Positions 34,001-43,584 of a stretch of DNA of 64,000 nt are shown here, in pieces. This stretch comes from Oryzias latipes (taxonomy: Eukaryota > Chordata > Actinopteri > Beloniformes > Adrianichthyidae): the NCBI RefSeq assembly GCF_002234675.1, contig NC_019881.2, positions 17,052,494 through 17,116,493 of the forward strand, given 5' to 3'. The notes under the pieces are model-generated. The model made no database searches, had not been told where the DNA came from, and saw only the letters and a list, made by a program, of their open reading frames with translations. The translations under genes and the position numbers were made by a program. Position 1 is the stretch's first letter. Each line of letters starts with the position of its first letter.

Positions 34001-36614
34001 TGAAAGTGGAAAAATTGTCACGTTTTTACTAGATGTTATTCTCAATCTAATGTCAAATCAGCTGATAAGGAAACTCTGATGACCCAGCATTCTAGCAGCA
34101 TTTAAACGCATCATCTACACAGAAATCTGAAGATGTGAAGGGAATCTAGCAACCTCTTGTGCACTTTAAACTATGATCTGTGTGTAATTGTGGTTTTTGA
34201 TATTCAAGTGTACACGTGAATATACAATTACAAGTACACACAGTTACGCACCAAATGTATTTGATGAGTTACAAATCAAGAATTACACACACATAAATCC
34301 GGAGTCTATTTTCTTTTCTTGTGAGTCTAACTTCTGACAAAAACTTTATTTGAATATTTAATGAGAACTCTAACTTTTATGGTTTTTGTTTGTTTGTTTG
34401 TTTGTTTGTTTTAGATCTGGCCAAGCAGCCTCATTGCTTTCCAGGCCTAATTTGGGCTCCAAGCCACAGTGGGAATTCAAAGGAGACTCAGGAAAATGGC
34501 ACATTTTCAAATCTAGGGTAGGACACCTTTGGAGTCAGGTTTTAGTGGAGGTATTTTGTTGATTCATAGCTGTTTAAATCCACTGTTTCAACAGGCAGGC
34601 TCTACTGCATGCTCCATAAGCAGTGATGACATTGAAAGAAGGTACCAGCAAAATCCTAGAGACCGCATGAACTTCAGAGTACAGGGACAAGATTACCAGC
34701 TGGACTTAGGAGGTTAGCTTTACTTTAAATCCATTATTTGAAAGTAAATAACTAAATGGTGAATGCCGTATACTTATATAGCGCTTTTCTACCTTCCTCA
34801 AAGGCCCTAAGCGCTTTACAGTCAAAGTCCAAATCAAACATTCACACACACATTCACACACTGATGGCGGCTCCGCTGCCGAACACTGGCACCAACCTTC
34901 CACCAGGGGGGTATTCCAGGAAGCATGTTTAAACTAGCCTGACTTTAACCCTGAACTCTGGCTGAAATCCGCCTGAACTTGCTTACTCGGGGTATGTCGG
35001 TTCCAAAAGACCGGATATGAGTTAGCGTAATTACGCTCGACTTGGTAACCCTGGGTTAATGCACGGGTATGTTAAGTACATAAAGACATTCTCAATGGAT
35101 CGCCGATTTCTGGAGTCACCATGGAAACGCGTGGAAAAAAAGAAAGCGCTGTACTTCGGTGAGACGGAGTCTGAGGTTTTTAATGATGGCGTATGAAGAT
35201 TATACGTCCATCAAAAAAGTAACATGGCTGCATCAGCAAAAGAAAGAGTTTCTGCTTGTAGTAGAAGAACAGAGAACGTAAACGCATGAGTTTCTGATCT
35301 TATTTCCATTTTCCTTGTGAGGCATATATATGTATATAAATATAACTTATCCAATTTTGCCACCTTAAATGAATTACTTCTATGGTAACAAATAATTGAG
35401 TTAAATTTAATCAACCTAATTTCCTACGTCTATAAAACTCAATAATTGTTTATACAACTCAAATTTATGTATTTATCTAACTAAATGTCATATTACTCCA
35501 ATTCAACTAATATTTTTTCCACCTTAATTAATTATAATTATTGATCTCTCATATGTCTAAGTATGAGCCGGCAGATATGCTCATTTTTATAACAATAAAA
35601 AGGACGGGAAAAAAATGCATGTTGTGCACAAATTCATTCAAGAATTTTCCATCATTGTCATTATGGTAAATGTCAGTAGGGGTGCTATATAAACTCATCA
35701 TCCTCTCCTTCACTCTCACTCATGGTGCAGAGACCTAAGCACAGTAGGACTAAACAACTCAGCAAAACATGGCACAACACAGTAAAACAGCTAAACAACT
35801 AAACACATTTGGTCAAAAACCCACACTTAAACCAAACTCCGTCCAGATAGGCAAAGGAAATGGTATCCCACAATCCTTTGCGGTGCTGATCCAACAGCAG
35901 GACCAACGTTACACCTACTTAATTGAATTAATTTGAATGAAAGTAAAATAACTGTCTGAAAACTGCGTGTTATTTTTAAACTGATTTAACAAACAAATGA
36001 TTTATCTTAACTGAAGCAAATAACTATGTTAGAAAAAAGTAAAAAAGTTTGATTTTCCAACATCCATATGTGATCTTATCACCCTCTCATGGTGGAAAAA
36101 GTATTATCTGAGCTTCTTCATCCACTAAATCCTCTTCAAATGGACACACCATGCTGCTTCACCTCTCTGTAAACAAACTAACCTTCAACTAAACCTGCTC
36201 CAGACCAGATTATGTTTAGAGCATGAGTTGCCATGGCAACATGACCTACCCTGAAACATACCTCCATTTCAGGAACCGAAAACTGAGGTTATCAACTTCC
36301 TTAGCCTCAAACTTACCGTGGTAGCTAGCATAACCTGCTTTCTGGAATACCCCCCAGGTGGGGTTCAGTGTCTTGCCCAAGGACACTTCAACACGGGCAA
36401 GGCGGGAATCCAACCTGCAATCTTCCAATCAGAGCTCGAGCGCCCTACTGCTAAAAAAAAAAATAAAGCTCTCCATTTATGTGATTTGATGATTATATAA
36501 GGAAGGATGTATAAATGTAAGGGTTAACAAGTGTTTGTGTTTGTTTTTTCAGCAATGACTCAGACCAACCTCAACACTATGCGTACTCGCAAGATCCAGC
36601 GTGTGTTGGTATGA
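31004..36614 (+). CDS. Two-CCCH, three-WWE protein, PARP12/ZAP-like but without catalytic domain
   Basis: Ten coding exons: 31004..31019, 31675..31784, 31898..32090, 32246..32390, 32953..33085, 33191..33311, 33388..33466, 34415..34517, 34595..34712, 36553..36614. All phases agree and give 359 aa. Residues about 8-41 are Ser/Asp-rich with a repeated SIDSD motif. Two CCCH zinc fingers follow, each C-X7-C-X5-C-X3-H (CKYYNKGYCKNGKACSYSH, then CKYFVKGNCRYGSKCRLNH). Three WWE domains follow. WWE domains bind ADP-ribose units, and CCCH-WWE order is that of PARP12 and ZC3HAV1. No ART/PARP domain is present before the stop. The final codons overlap a good donor sequence (TTG|GTATGAG), so a longer isoform is conceivable, but its phase does not fit the next visible exon. 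A paralogue follows in tandem. Confidence 0.8.
32455..32928 (+). mobile_element. MITE family H, copy lacking its left end
   Basis: Shares the family blocks 'GCTCCTTGCTCTGCTC', ATTCTGATGCATCCACTTG and GCAGAAACTATGTCC, and ends TGATCATAGTGCAACTTTAA. Lies in the intron between coding exons 4 and 5 of the first WWE gene. Confidence 0.6.
33470..33509 (+). repeat. (GT)n followed by poly-G
   Basis: About eleven GT units run into an uninterrupted G tract of about fifteen bases, immediately after the donor of exon 7 of the first WWE gene (33466/33467). The repeat begins within the donor itself (GTGAGTGTGTGT). Confidence 0.9.
34907..36354. mobile_element. PIF/Harbinger-like element, 1.45 kb, non-autonomous relic
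   Basis: Perfect inverted ends GGGGGTATTCCAG and CTGGAATACCCCC, flanked by the 3-bp duplication CAG on each side. A 3-bp target site and the Myb-like ORF remnant inside fit the PIF/Harbinger superfamily. It inserted into an older repeat, which gives the relative ages. No nuclease/transposase ORF was seen, so it is a deletion derivative. Confidence 0.7.
35183..35289 (+). pseudogene. Broken Myb/SANT-like ORF of the Harbinger relic
   Basis: Two frames read in succession resemble the start of the Myb/SANT-like DNA-binding protein that Harbinger-type elements carry: MMAYEDYTSIKK in one frame, then NMAASAKERVSACSRRTENV in another, ending at a TGA. The switch falls at a run of six A residues, so a single-base loss there would explain the frameshift. 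The family's usual wording is a '...IKKKSNTAAAAKERE' type motif, as I remember it. Confidence 0.55.
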
Positions 36615-36933
36615 GAAGAAAGACGAATTTTGTTGAAGGTTTCATAACAAATGTTTGGATTATTATTTAGATGAAAGTTCAGGCTGGACGGTTCAGGCTT
36701 ACGTTAATTTCTCATAATGCACATTATCCCTTACAGAATACAGTTCAACATAACCGTTGGCTTTGATGTTTATGTGAGCTCAACAAATTGCCTCTAAAGA
36801 TATGTTTGAATCTCTGAATGGTAAAGAGAATTGTGCACTTATGTTTAAAGGTGCTGAAGGTGTTTTTATTTTTAAATCCAAGAAAAAAATTACCAACATA
36901 TATGAAATTGTTTACAGAAGTGTGTAAGCCATC

Positions 36934-37359
36934 CTGGTTATGTCCGAATTCCCTCACTGTTTAGTGCATTATATAGGGCGTTTTTGCCTTTTTATGTTGT
37001 ACCGTATCTACAATTCCAAAATCCAGTGCCCAAGAAATTTCCCATAAGTCTCTGCGAAAGTCTGGTGAGCATTGATGCTCAGTAGATTGGAGAATATAGA
37101 CCATAATGCATAGTTTGAAGGATTTGTCACTTGAAAAATATTTGTTTACTTTAATTTTTTTCATAAATTATCCAGGTTTTGATCATCAGAACACAGTAGA
37201 TTCATAAATAGTCTTTATAAAATGTTTTCAGCAAATGGGTGACATCATATTTGCTTTTTTTTTTTTCTTTTTTAAAAGAAGAAAAAAAGTAGTGAACGTG
37301 GTGTCTGAATTGGGGGGTTAGGGGTTAGGGAGTCGTTGGGGAGATTCGGACACAGCCCC
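36934..37359 (+). mobile_element. MITE family P, second copy
   Basis: Left end GGTTATGTCCGAATTCCCTC and right end GGGGAGATTCGGACACAGCC are inverted relatives. Interior AGTGCCC and GTAGTGAACG blocks match the element at 23774-24705. Lies between the two WWE genes. Confidence 0.65.
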
Positions 37360-38502
37360 TGTCTCTTTTCATGTAATGAAACTATATGTAATATACTGTA
37401 GATTTTCAATTCAAGGGCCTTTATCCAGCAATAACAATTCTTTGAGCTTTTATCTGTATTGTACTGTTCATTCCTCACGAAAAGAAACCCAAAGTAGTAT
37501 TTTGATGCGTTCACACATGTCGTAGTATTCCTCTAAAAAACCTGCTTTCTGAGCACCAGCCCCTCCCAACCCACGGAGACGAGCGGGTTCTCACATTGTG
37601 ATGTAGAGAAGTGAGAACCGCCCCTTCCAGGAAGAGTCTGTGCTGCCAGCTCCGCCCCCAATCAAACACACTCTCTCCACAGAGCTGGTGGTGTTTGGCA
37701 AAGACTCTTTGCTTTTATATGCACATCCATCTTTGTAAAAGTTCAGATGTTGCTTGCTTTTGTTTTGTGGGCGAGACGCAGACACACTGCCGAGGCCGAC
37801 TCTGGTTTGACGTCATGAAATGGCGACACCCACAAGGAGCAAAAACAGAAATTGAGTCGTTGGAAAATAACTCAGGAAAATAACAAATATTTAATAAAAG
37901 ATGTGTTCTTTTGTCTGCCAAAGGTAATATATAATCATATACATGAATATTGTTTACTATAAAAGGCTTAAGAATAACATGGTACAGGCGCTTTAAGTGC
38001 CAATTGAAGGTGTTGGTTTATTTTCACTTTATGCTTCATGAGTTGAAAATTACCCCAAAGTGTCCCGTTTACCAATAATACCTCAATGTTCCACCCTTGT
38101 CTAAGGTCATTGTACTAATATAGTCAAAGTTTAACAGAAACAAGCTGCCCTAATCACACGTTTAGATAGTAGCAGTGAAAAATCCCAATCATTGTCTTTC
38201 TTGGTTTTTGATTTCTGTGAAAGACATTTATTCTGAACATTTAATCAAATTATCCCCTTTATATGTGCTTCTTTGATTTAAAGGGGGAAATGTCAGTCAA
38301 ACTGAAAATGATTGTTTTCTGCTTTTGTTTTAAAATGAATAAAGCTGATTTGAATAGATCTCTGATTGTGTGTTTCTCAATCTGTCATCACAAAAATGCA
38401 ATTTTTTTTTCATATTTTTCATAATTAAATACATTAAGGCTGACTCTGGTGTGCCTGTAATGGAGGCGAAGGGGGTTAAAACACATGACAAGAACAAAAA
38501 TC

Positions 38503-38826
38503 GAAACAGAAAGTGAACCATCCTCACAAGGAATGCATAGTTGAGCATTTGGGTCGTGTCTATTTTTGTTTGGTATGTAATGCTCGAGGATAATCTGCGC
38601 TCCCTTTTCTGAGAAGGAAAAGAATCAACTTTTATTGCTCGTCTTTCTGGACTGACTTTTGTATTCCAGCTGGGTGTGTCAAGCATTGGTTGAAAGCAAA
38701 AAAAAAAAGGGTGAGCTGACTCCAACGTGTGGATTATGGATTAGTAACTGAATTACAGTGAATTCTGTTCATTTTTTTTGACCCCGTCAACTAGATTTAC
38801 TTTGTGGGGAATTTCCCTAGATGATG
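38503..38826 (+). promoter_or_regulatory. ISRE and kappa-B motifs, putative promoter and leader of WWE gene 2
   Basis: GAAACAGAAAGT at 38503-38514 fits the ISRE core GAAANNGAAANN and runs on as GTGAA. GGGAATTTCCC at 38807-38817 is a perfect kappa-B palindrome. A strong donor, ATGATG|GTAAGT, lies at 38826/38827 and could end a leader exon spliced to the acceptor at 39091. Together they suggest that the second WWE gene has its own inducible promoter. Motif evidence only. Confidence 0.4.
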
Positions 38827-39101
38827 GTAAGTCTGCTGGTCCACACACAACTCGCTGAAGTAAACCTACCTTGTTTTGTACGTTAGCTTTTATGTCGAGC
38901 AGTACAGTAAAAAAGAGGAAGGCTACTGCTTTGGAACTGGTGATTTGTATCTGACCTTTTCTTTTTTTTCATAATTCATATTCCAAGAGATTTTAATGAA
39001 GAATTGTATCCAGCCAAAGAAAATCATTAAAGCTAACAGTGAGGACAAATCTAAGGCAGTATTTGAGTAAAAAGGTTTTTTTTTGTTACAGAGGTAGTAG
39101 C

Positions 39102-41484
39102 ATGAAGTATTTTGAGTGGCAGCTGCTGGTTGAAAATCGGTGGCAGAGGATCGACAACGACCATGTCATCGAGGCTCACTACTGCCAGCCTGGAGCCAAG
39201 GGAATTACCATCAACACAAGCATGGGGTCAGAAGAGTTCAACTTTTCATCAGATCCTTCACAAACTCTGGTTAAAACCCTTGTGCTATCCTATGGGGTCC
39301 AGATGACCATTGACGTGTTACTCCAACCATGACAAAGGTGGAAAGATTTCATGTAATCCATGGACACCAGTGAAGATCACAAATCATTGAAGAAAAAAGG
39401 TTCAGCGCACTGTCTAGTGGGTCTAGATGACCCAACTTCCAATGGTAAAATGCCTAGGATAGCACAAGGGTTAATTTAAAGTAAATCAAAATTCTCAAAA
39501 ACATAAACATTGACATAAATTATTTTAAAGACAGTAGTCAATGGAGTGAGCTGTGTAGTATCTGGCTCAAAACTGTACGGCTGATTAGCTCCAATATTGC
39601 TCGCCATTTTTGTTGCACAGCTAATGTTAGATCAGGGGGCGTGAGGGGCTGTACGCTAGCGGGAGAGGGTGTTAACAAAAGAATGATGGGAAATGATGGC
39701 AGGCTTACCAGCGGTCTGACCTACAACTCGAGCAAATTTCTGGTGAACTACTGCCGCTCTGCAGAAACTATGCCCTAAAAAAACCCGACAGTTTTCATAT
39801 TTATTTTAACTAATAACTGCATAATGCTAACTAAAAGACCACTGGGTACGCTTTTACAATAGATCAAAAAATGATCGGAGTAGGAAAAACTAAAAGGAAA
39901 CAAATGCTTTTTATTCATTCTTTTGCTTTTTTATAGAAAGATATTCATAGATTTTGACACATTGGAGACATCGAATGAAGATTTCCGAGTTCAGAGACTC
40001 TGCCTCCTGCCTTCTGACCAAGAAGAAGAAGTGGGCTGGTATTTCAGGGATGACCACCTGTGGTGTGAATATGGATCCAAGGTGAGGAAGGGTCTTCTGG
40101 TTTATCAGATTTTGTAGAGAGTTGACTCATTTCTCCTCACATTAAGGGCCCCGGCACGTCCATCAGCAGTAAAGACATCGAGCATCACTTCACTTTGTAT
40201 CCTCAGGGGAGCCTCAGGTTTACCGTGGGTTCCAACGGCTACTCAATGGATTTTTCCAGTAAGTGACATGGATGTTTGTTATAACTGTTGGTACAAGTAA
40301 ATCATGGTGTTTTTCTTTTAGCTATGACCCAAAAAAACCTCGTCACAGGCTTGCAGAGGAATATTCGCAGGCGTCCAAAATTCCCCTCCAACACTGCGGG
40401 GTGAGATTCCTTCATGAATGCATTCCTAAAAGATTCTTGGAGAAATTAATTTAAGCAAGCTTAGAGTCCTGTCATGTCCCTGGATGCAGACTTTACACCA
40501 CCACAGTCCTGGCTGGGCCAACTCAGCTGTCTGCGCCAGGCTCTAAGTGGGAGTTTATGGGAGATCAGGGGCAGTGGACAGAATATCAGGCACATGTACG
40601 TATGTATACCTTCTCATTGATCCTGTGCTTCATGTTCTACCATATTCCTGGACTGCAAGGACCAGACTGCTTAACAATTTATTTTTTCTTTTCAAACATT
40701 TCCCCCGCCACATACTCAAAAACCCACAAAATTTTTAAGTAACACCCTCTCAAAATGAATTTTGGCCAAAAAATGAGGACATCATAGCGGGAGAAACCAT
40801 TAAGAAAAGTGGATGGGGCCAGAAAATTTTTTAAAATCCACAAATGAAACCAAAACACACGACTCAGGGGCATCCAAAAGAAACTTTGAAATTATTGTGG
40901 GACAGCCGCAGGACCTACCTAAATTAAAATGGATAACTGCACTTCTGTACATGATCCATATTATTTGATTGAAAGTAAACTGAACTTAGTTTATGCTCCA
41001 GAGCAAAGTGGTAGCACGGCGTTTTTCTCAGTTTGTGTTTTTGTTTGCTTTTGTGCAGATCTGCTCATGCGACAGCTCCGATATAGAACGAGAATACAAG
41101 CTGAACCCACAGGGCAAGCTCCACTTCACCACCCACAAATACTCATACACACTGGATTTTTCAAGTATTGTTCACACACAGCATGAACGTGTTTGCTTTT
41201 CTAATAGTCAGAGGTTTAATGCCATGTTTTATCACAGGAATGTGTCAAGTCAACCATGTTTTTGGGACAACTAGAGCAGTGAGGAGGACTGCTGGCTCTA
41301 GAGTACAACCAGGCAACAGGTCAGGATTTATTTCTTCTGTTTGATGTTGGGAAAAATAAATAAATGTCCAATAAAGAAATATATATATATATATACATCC
41401 AACATTTCTCTAATGTGGATAAATCTCCTTCATTGTAGGAAAACCCGTGTAGCATTTCCAGTCAGGACATTGAACTCCAGCTGA
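39102..41484 (+). CDS. Three-WWE-domain protein, tandem paralogue with decayed fourth repeat
   Basis: Coding exons: 39092..39226 (first ATG at 39102), 39937..40081, 40147..40258, 40322..40400, 40490..40595, 41059..41164, 41238..41319, 41439..41484. Phases agree from that ATG and give 266 aa. There are three WWE domains, each made of a Trp exon, an 'SS-DIE' exon and a 'TMTQ' exon ending in a basic motif (RRRP, RRTA). Signature pieces are KWEFMGDQGQWTEY, SSDIEREYKLNPQG and YTLDFS. No CCCH fingers or PARP domain seen. The exon modules match the first gene, including an identical 79-nt TMTQ exon length. The 5' end is uncertain: an acceptor precedes the ATG, so the first exon is probably a leader or carries more N-terminus. 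The C-terminus runs out of frame in the last exon. Confidence 0.65.
39271..39474. mobile_element. Short TTAA-flanked MITE (piggyBac-like)
   Basis: Inverted ends AACCCTTGTGCTATCCTA and TAGGATAGCACAAGGGTT, with TTAA at 39271-39274 and 39471-39474. TTAA target sites are typical of piggyBac-type elements. About 200 bp, in the first coding intron of the second WWE gene. Confidence 0.75.
39540..39880 (+). mobile_element. MITE family H, partial copy
   Basis: Shares 'AAAACTGTACGGCTG', TATTGCTCGCCATTTTTGTT, ACTGCCGCTCTGCAGAAACT and ATGATCGGAGT with other family H members. The left half is missing. It ends about 55 bp before coding exon 2 of the second WWE gene. Confidence 0.6.
40645..40925 (+). repeat. 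Interspersed repeat family R, shorter copy
   Basis: Shares ordered blocks with 11,800-12,040: CTGCAAGGACCAGA, ACCAAAACACACGACT, GGGGCATCCAAAAGAAACTT and CCGCAGGACCTAC. In the intron between exons 5 and 6 of the second WWE gene. Confidence 0.5.
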
Positions 41485-41646
41485 CTTTTGACACCACGGA
41501 CTTCAGCTTCAAACGGACATTTTTGAAAGTATTGAAACTTTGATTTTTTTTTTTAACATCTGCACTAAATCATGTGTTTTTGTGGCCATGACTCAGAGGA
41601 ACCTGTCCACAAACACGGGCAGAGCTGGGAGAAGAACTCAGCAGTG
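41439..41646 (+). pseudogene. Remnant of a fourth WWE repeat
   Basis: The + frame from 41439 reads NPCSISSQDIELQLTF, a WWE 'DIE' exon, and 41586-41646 reads MTQRNLSTNTGRAGRR and stops, a WWE 'TMTQ' exon. The Trp exon that should precede them is absent between 41319 and 41439. Joining 41319 to 41439 puts the DIE exon in the wrong frame, with a stop at 41484. The acceptor before the TMTQ exon reads GG where the other copies read AG. It therefore looks like a decayed repeat at the gene's 3' end. Confidence 0.55.
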
Positions 41647-41918
41647 AATGAGAGGATGAACGTCCTGTCTCAAAACCCTAATATTTCCTTTATAAACAAG
41701 ATCTCTACTCGTTTGGTGCATTTACAGCTTAAGTTACTTTAATATCTAACACACGATGAAACAATCTAATTTAAATCTTTATCTAAACTATGTATATTTT
41801 TGCTGTTTTAACCAGAAACACTGATATTTCTCTCAAATTAAAATGTAAAATAATTCATTCATAGGTCTATTTGACTACATAAATAGATGTATTTGTCATG
41901 ATTTTTCTCCCCTTTGTA

Positions 41919-41985
41919 AATAAAAGTTCCTATTAGGTGTGATCAATCTAACGAATAAAGACAATTTTCTATGGAATATTTTATT
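41919..41985. terminator. Convergent poly(A) signals of WWE gene 2 and scyl2
   Basis: AATAAA on the + strand at 41919-41924 and again at 41954-41959. TTTATT at 41980-41985 is AATAAA on the - strand. If used by scyl2 its 3' UTR would be about 1.6 kb. The two genes would then meet tail-to-tail within a few tens of bases. Confidence 0.4.
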
Positions 41986-43584
41986 GTGTACTTTTTATAT
42001 ATATATATATATGTACAGATCTTCAGTGAACCACCTTAGAAACCAGAATCTTCACACATAAAACAAAGCTCACACTTCACAAACATGACAGCAGAATACA
42101 AATGTTCCAGTAGAAGAATAGGAATCAGTTTTCAGCTTTGAGGTCAAAATATGCGACAAAGGCTCTGATGAAGTCGAAACGCGCTCACGTTGATCGAAAA
42201 TCCTCCACAGACAACACATTTCTAGTCTGGTGACGTCATGAACGAGTGAATGGACAGCAAGCAGATTTCCGTGAGGCAAAAAAAAAACAAAAAAAAAACA
42301 CTTTACAATCCATGTTGTTGACAACAGTCATCAGCAGAAACGGCGTGAGCAAGGTGCATCTAAAATTAAAAAAAACTTCAAATTTACACCAAACGATCAC
42401 TAAAAGCTAATTTGATGGATTTTTGAAACTATTATTGAGTTGATAGTTAAAAAAAAGGACTTGCAGAGTAATTTTAGTCCATCGATTCCTCAGATTTATT
42501 GCACTGGACTCATTTAAGGCCTCTTTACCGTTTACACAGGAACATAAGAAACACACTAGATGTTCACATTTTGTGTTGACTTGAATTCCATAAATTTAGC
42601 AGATGAATACATAAAACATATCTTCAAAGTAATCAACTAGAATTATTACTTTCAAGAGTAAAATAAATTTAAATATTTAATTTATTACAAAACCTGCAAA
42701 AAAAAAAAAAAAAAAAAAAAAAAAAGCAGCTAATTTCACAAAAAGAGTAACAAATCCCTGTGTCTACTTCTATGCACGTACCTTTGTAAGGCACAACAAA
42801 CAGTGCAGGTGCTGGCATGAGCATCACAGCTGTAACAGCCGCTGCACGCATCACCCTCTACTACCTTCATCTGCAGTTCTTCATGCAGAAAAAAAGAAAA
42901 CAAATCTATTTGGTTTGATTATTGGCAAATTCTAAAATTAACGTTTCTTTATAGAACTCTAAATGAAGAAATTGAATGATAAGAAGGGAATTTTCAAACA
43001 AGAAAAAAAAAGGTCCTGATGTTGGGGAAGATGAGTTGCCATGGAGATAAACAGTGCGATTTTGTTGTATTTATTCTGTAACTGCTTCAGATTCACCCTC
43101 AGGATGTAAATCATTGATTCCCGTTTAGTCAAAGCTACTTTTCAAGTCCCTTTGGATTTAGACCGTCGGGGTGATCTGTTTTGAAGCCTCTGATCTCTTT
43201 GCATGCAGCAGATTCTACAGAGCAGGGTAGCTAAAAAAGGAGCAGACTAGGAAATGAAGATGCTAGATGTTTTTCTGTAAAATTAAACGTCTTTTAAAAC
43301 TAAAAATAACTTAAGCTCAATTCAACTCATCTGGACTTGCAAGAATGTAAAGTAGAAAAGAGTAGGAAACCCCCAGCCTTTAAAGAACACAGCATAGAAG
43401 AAGCGTCTGTCCCTCTTGGTCAAGTAGAAATGGAATTTGGGTGAAGGTTCAGTTGCCAGCAGGCTGTGAGTACAAGACTTTATATTCAAGTGAAGTTTAA
43501 AATACTAAACAGACAGCCTGTTCTCCACTTTTGTTCTGGGAGACGGCAAAGCTCTTCTGTCCGTGGTCATCGACTCAACATTCT

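Larger units (their letters stand above)
34755..36440 (+). repeat. Teleost SINE/LINE-derived repeat split by a later insertion
   Basis: The left half (34755-34906) has the common fish repeat wording TATAGCGCTTTTCTACCTTC, AAGCGCTTTACA and GGCTCCGCTGCC. The right half (36355-36440) continues it with GTGTCTTGCCCAAGGACACT and 'GGGAATCCAACCTGCAATC'. The interruption is the transposon at 34907-36354. This lies in the last intron of the first WWE gene. Confidence 0.7.

Noticed and set aside
38891-38950. ATG frame MSSSTVKKRKATALE as a first exon of WWE gene 2
   Set aside because: The following donor (CTG|GTGATT) is weak and its phase (0) does not fit the acceptor at 39091.
36553-39226. Splicing of the last exon of WWE gene 1 into WWE gene 2 to make one long gene
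   Set aside because: The possible donor at 36608 leaves phase 0, while the acceptor at 39091 needs a two-base overhang; the ISRE and kappa-B motifs also favour a separate start.
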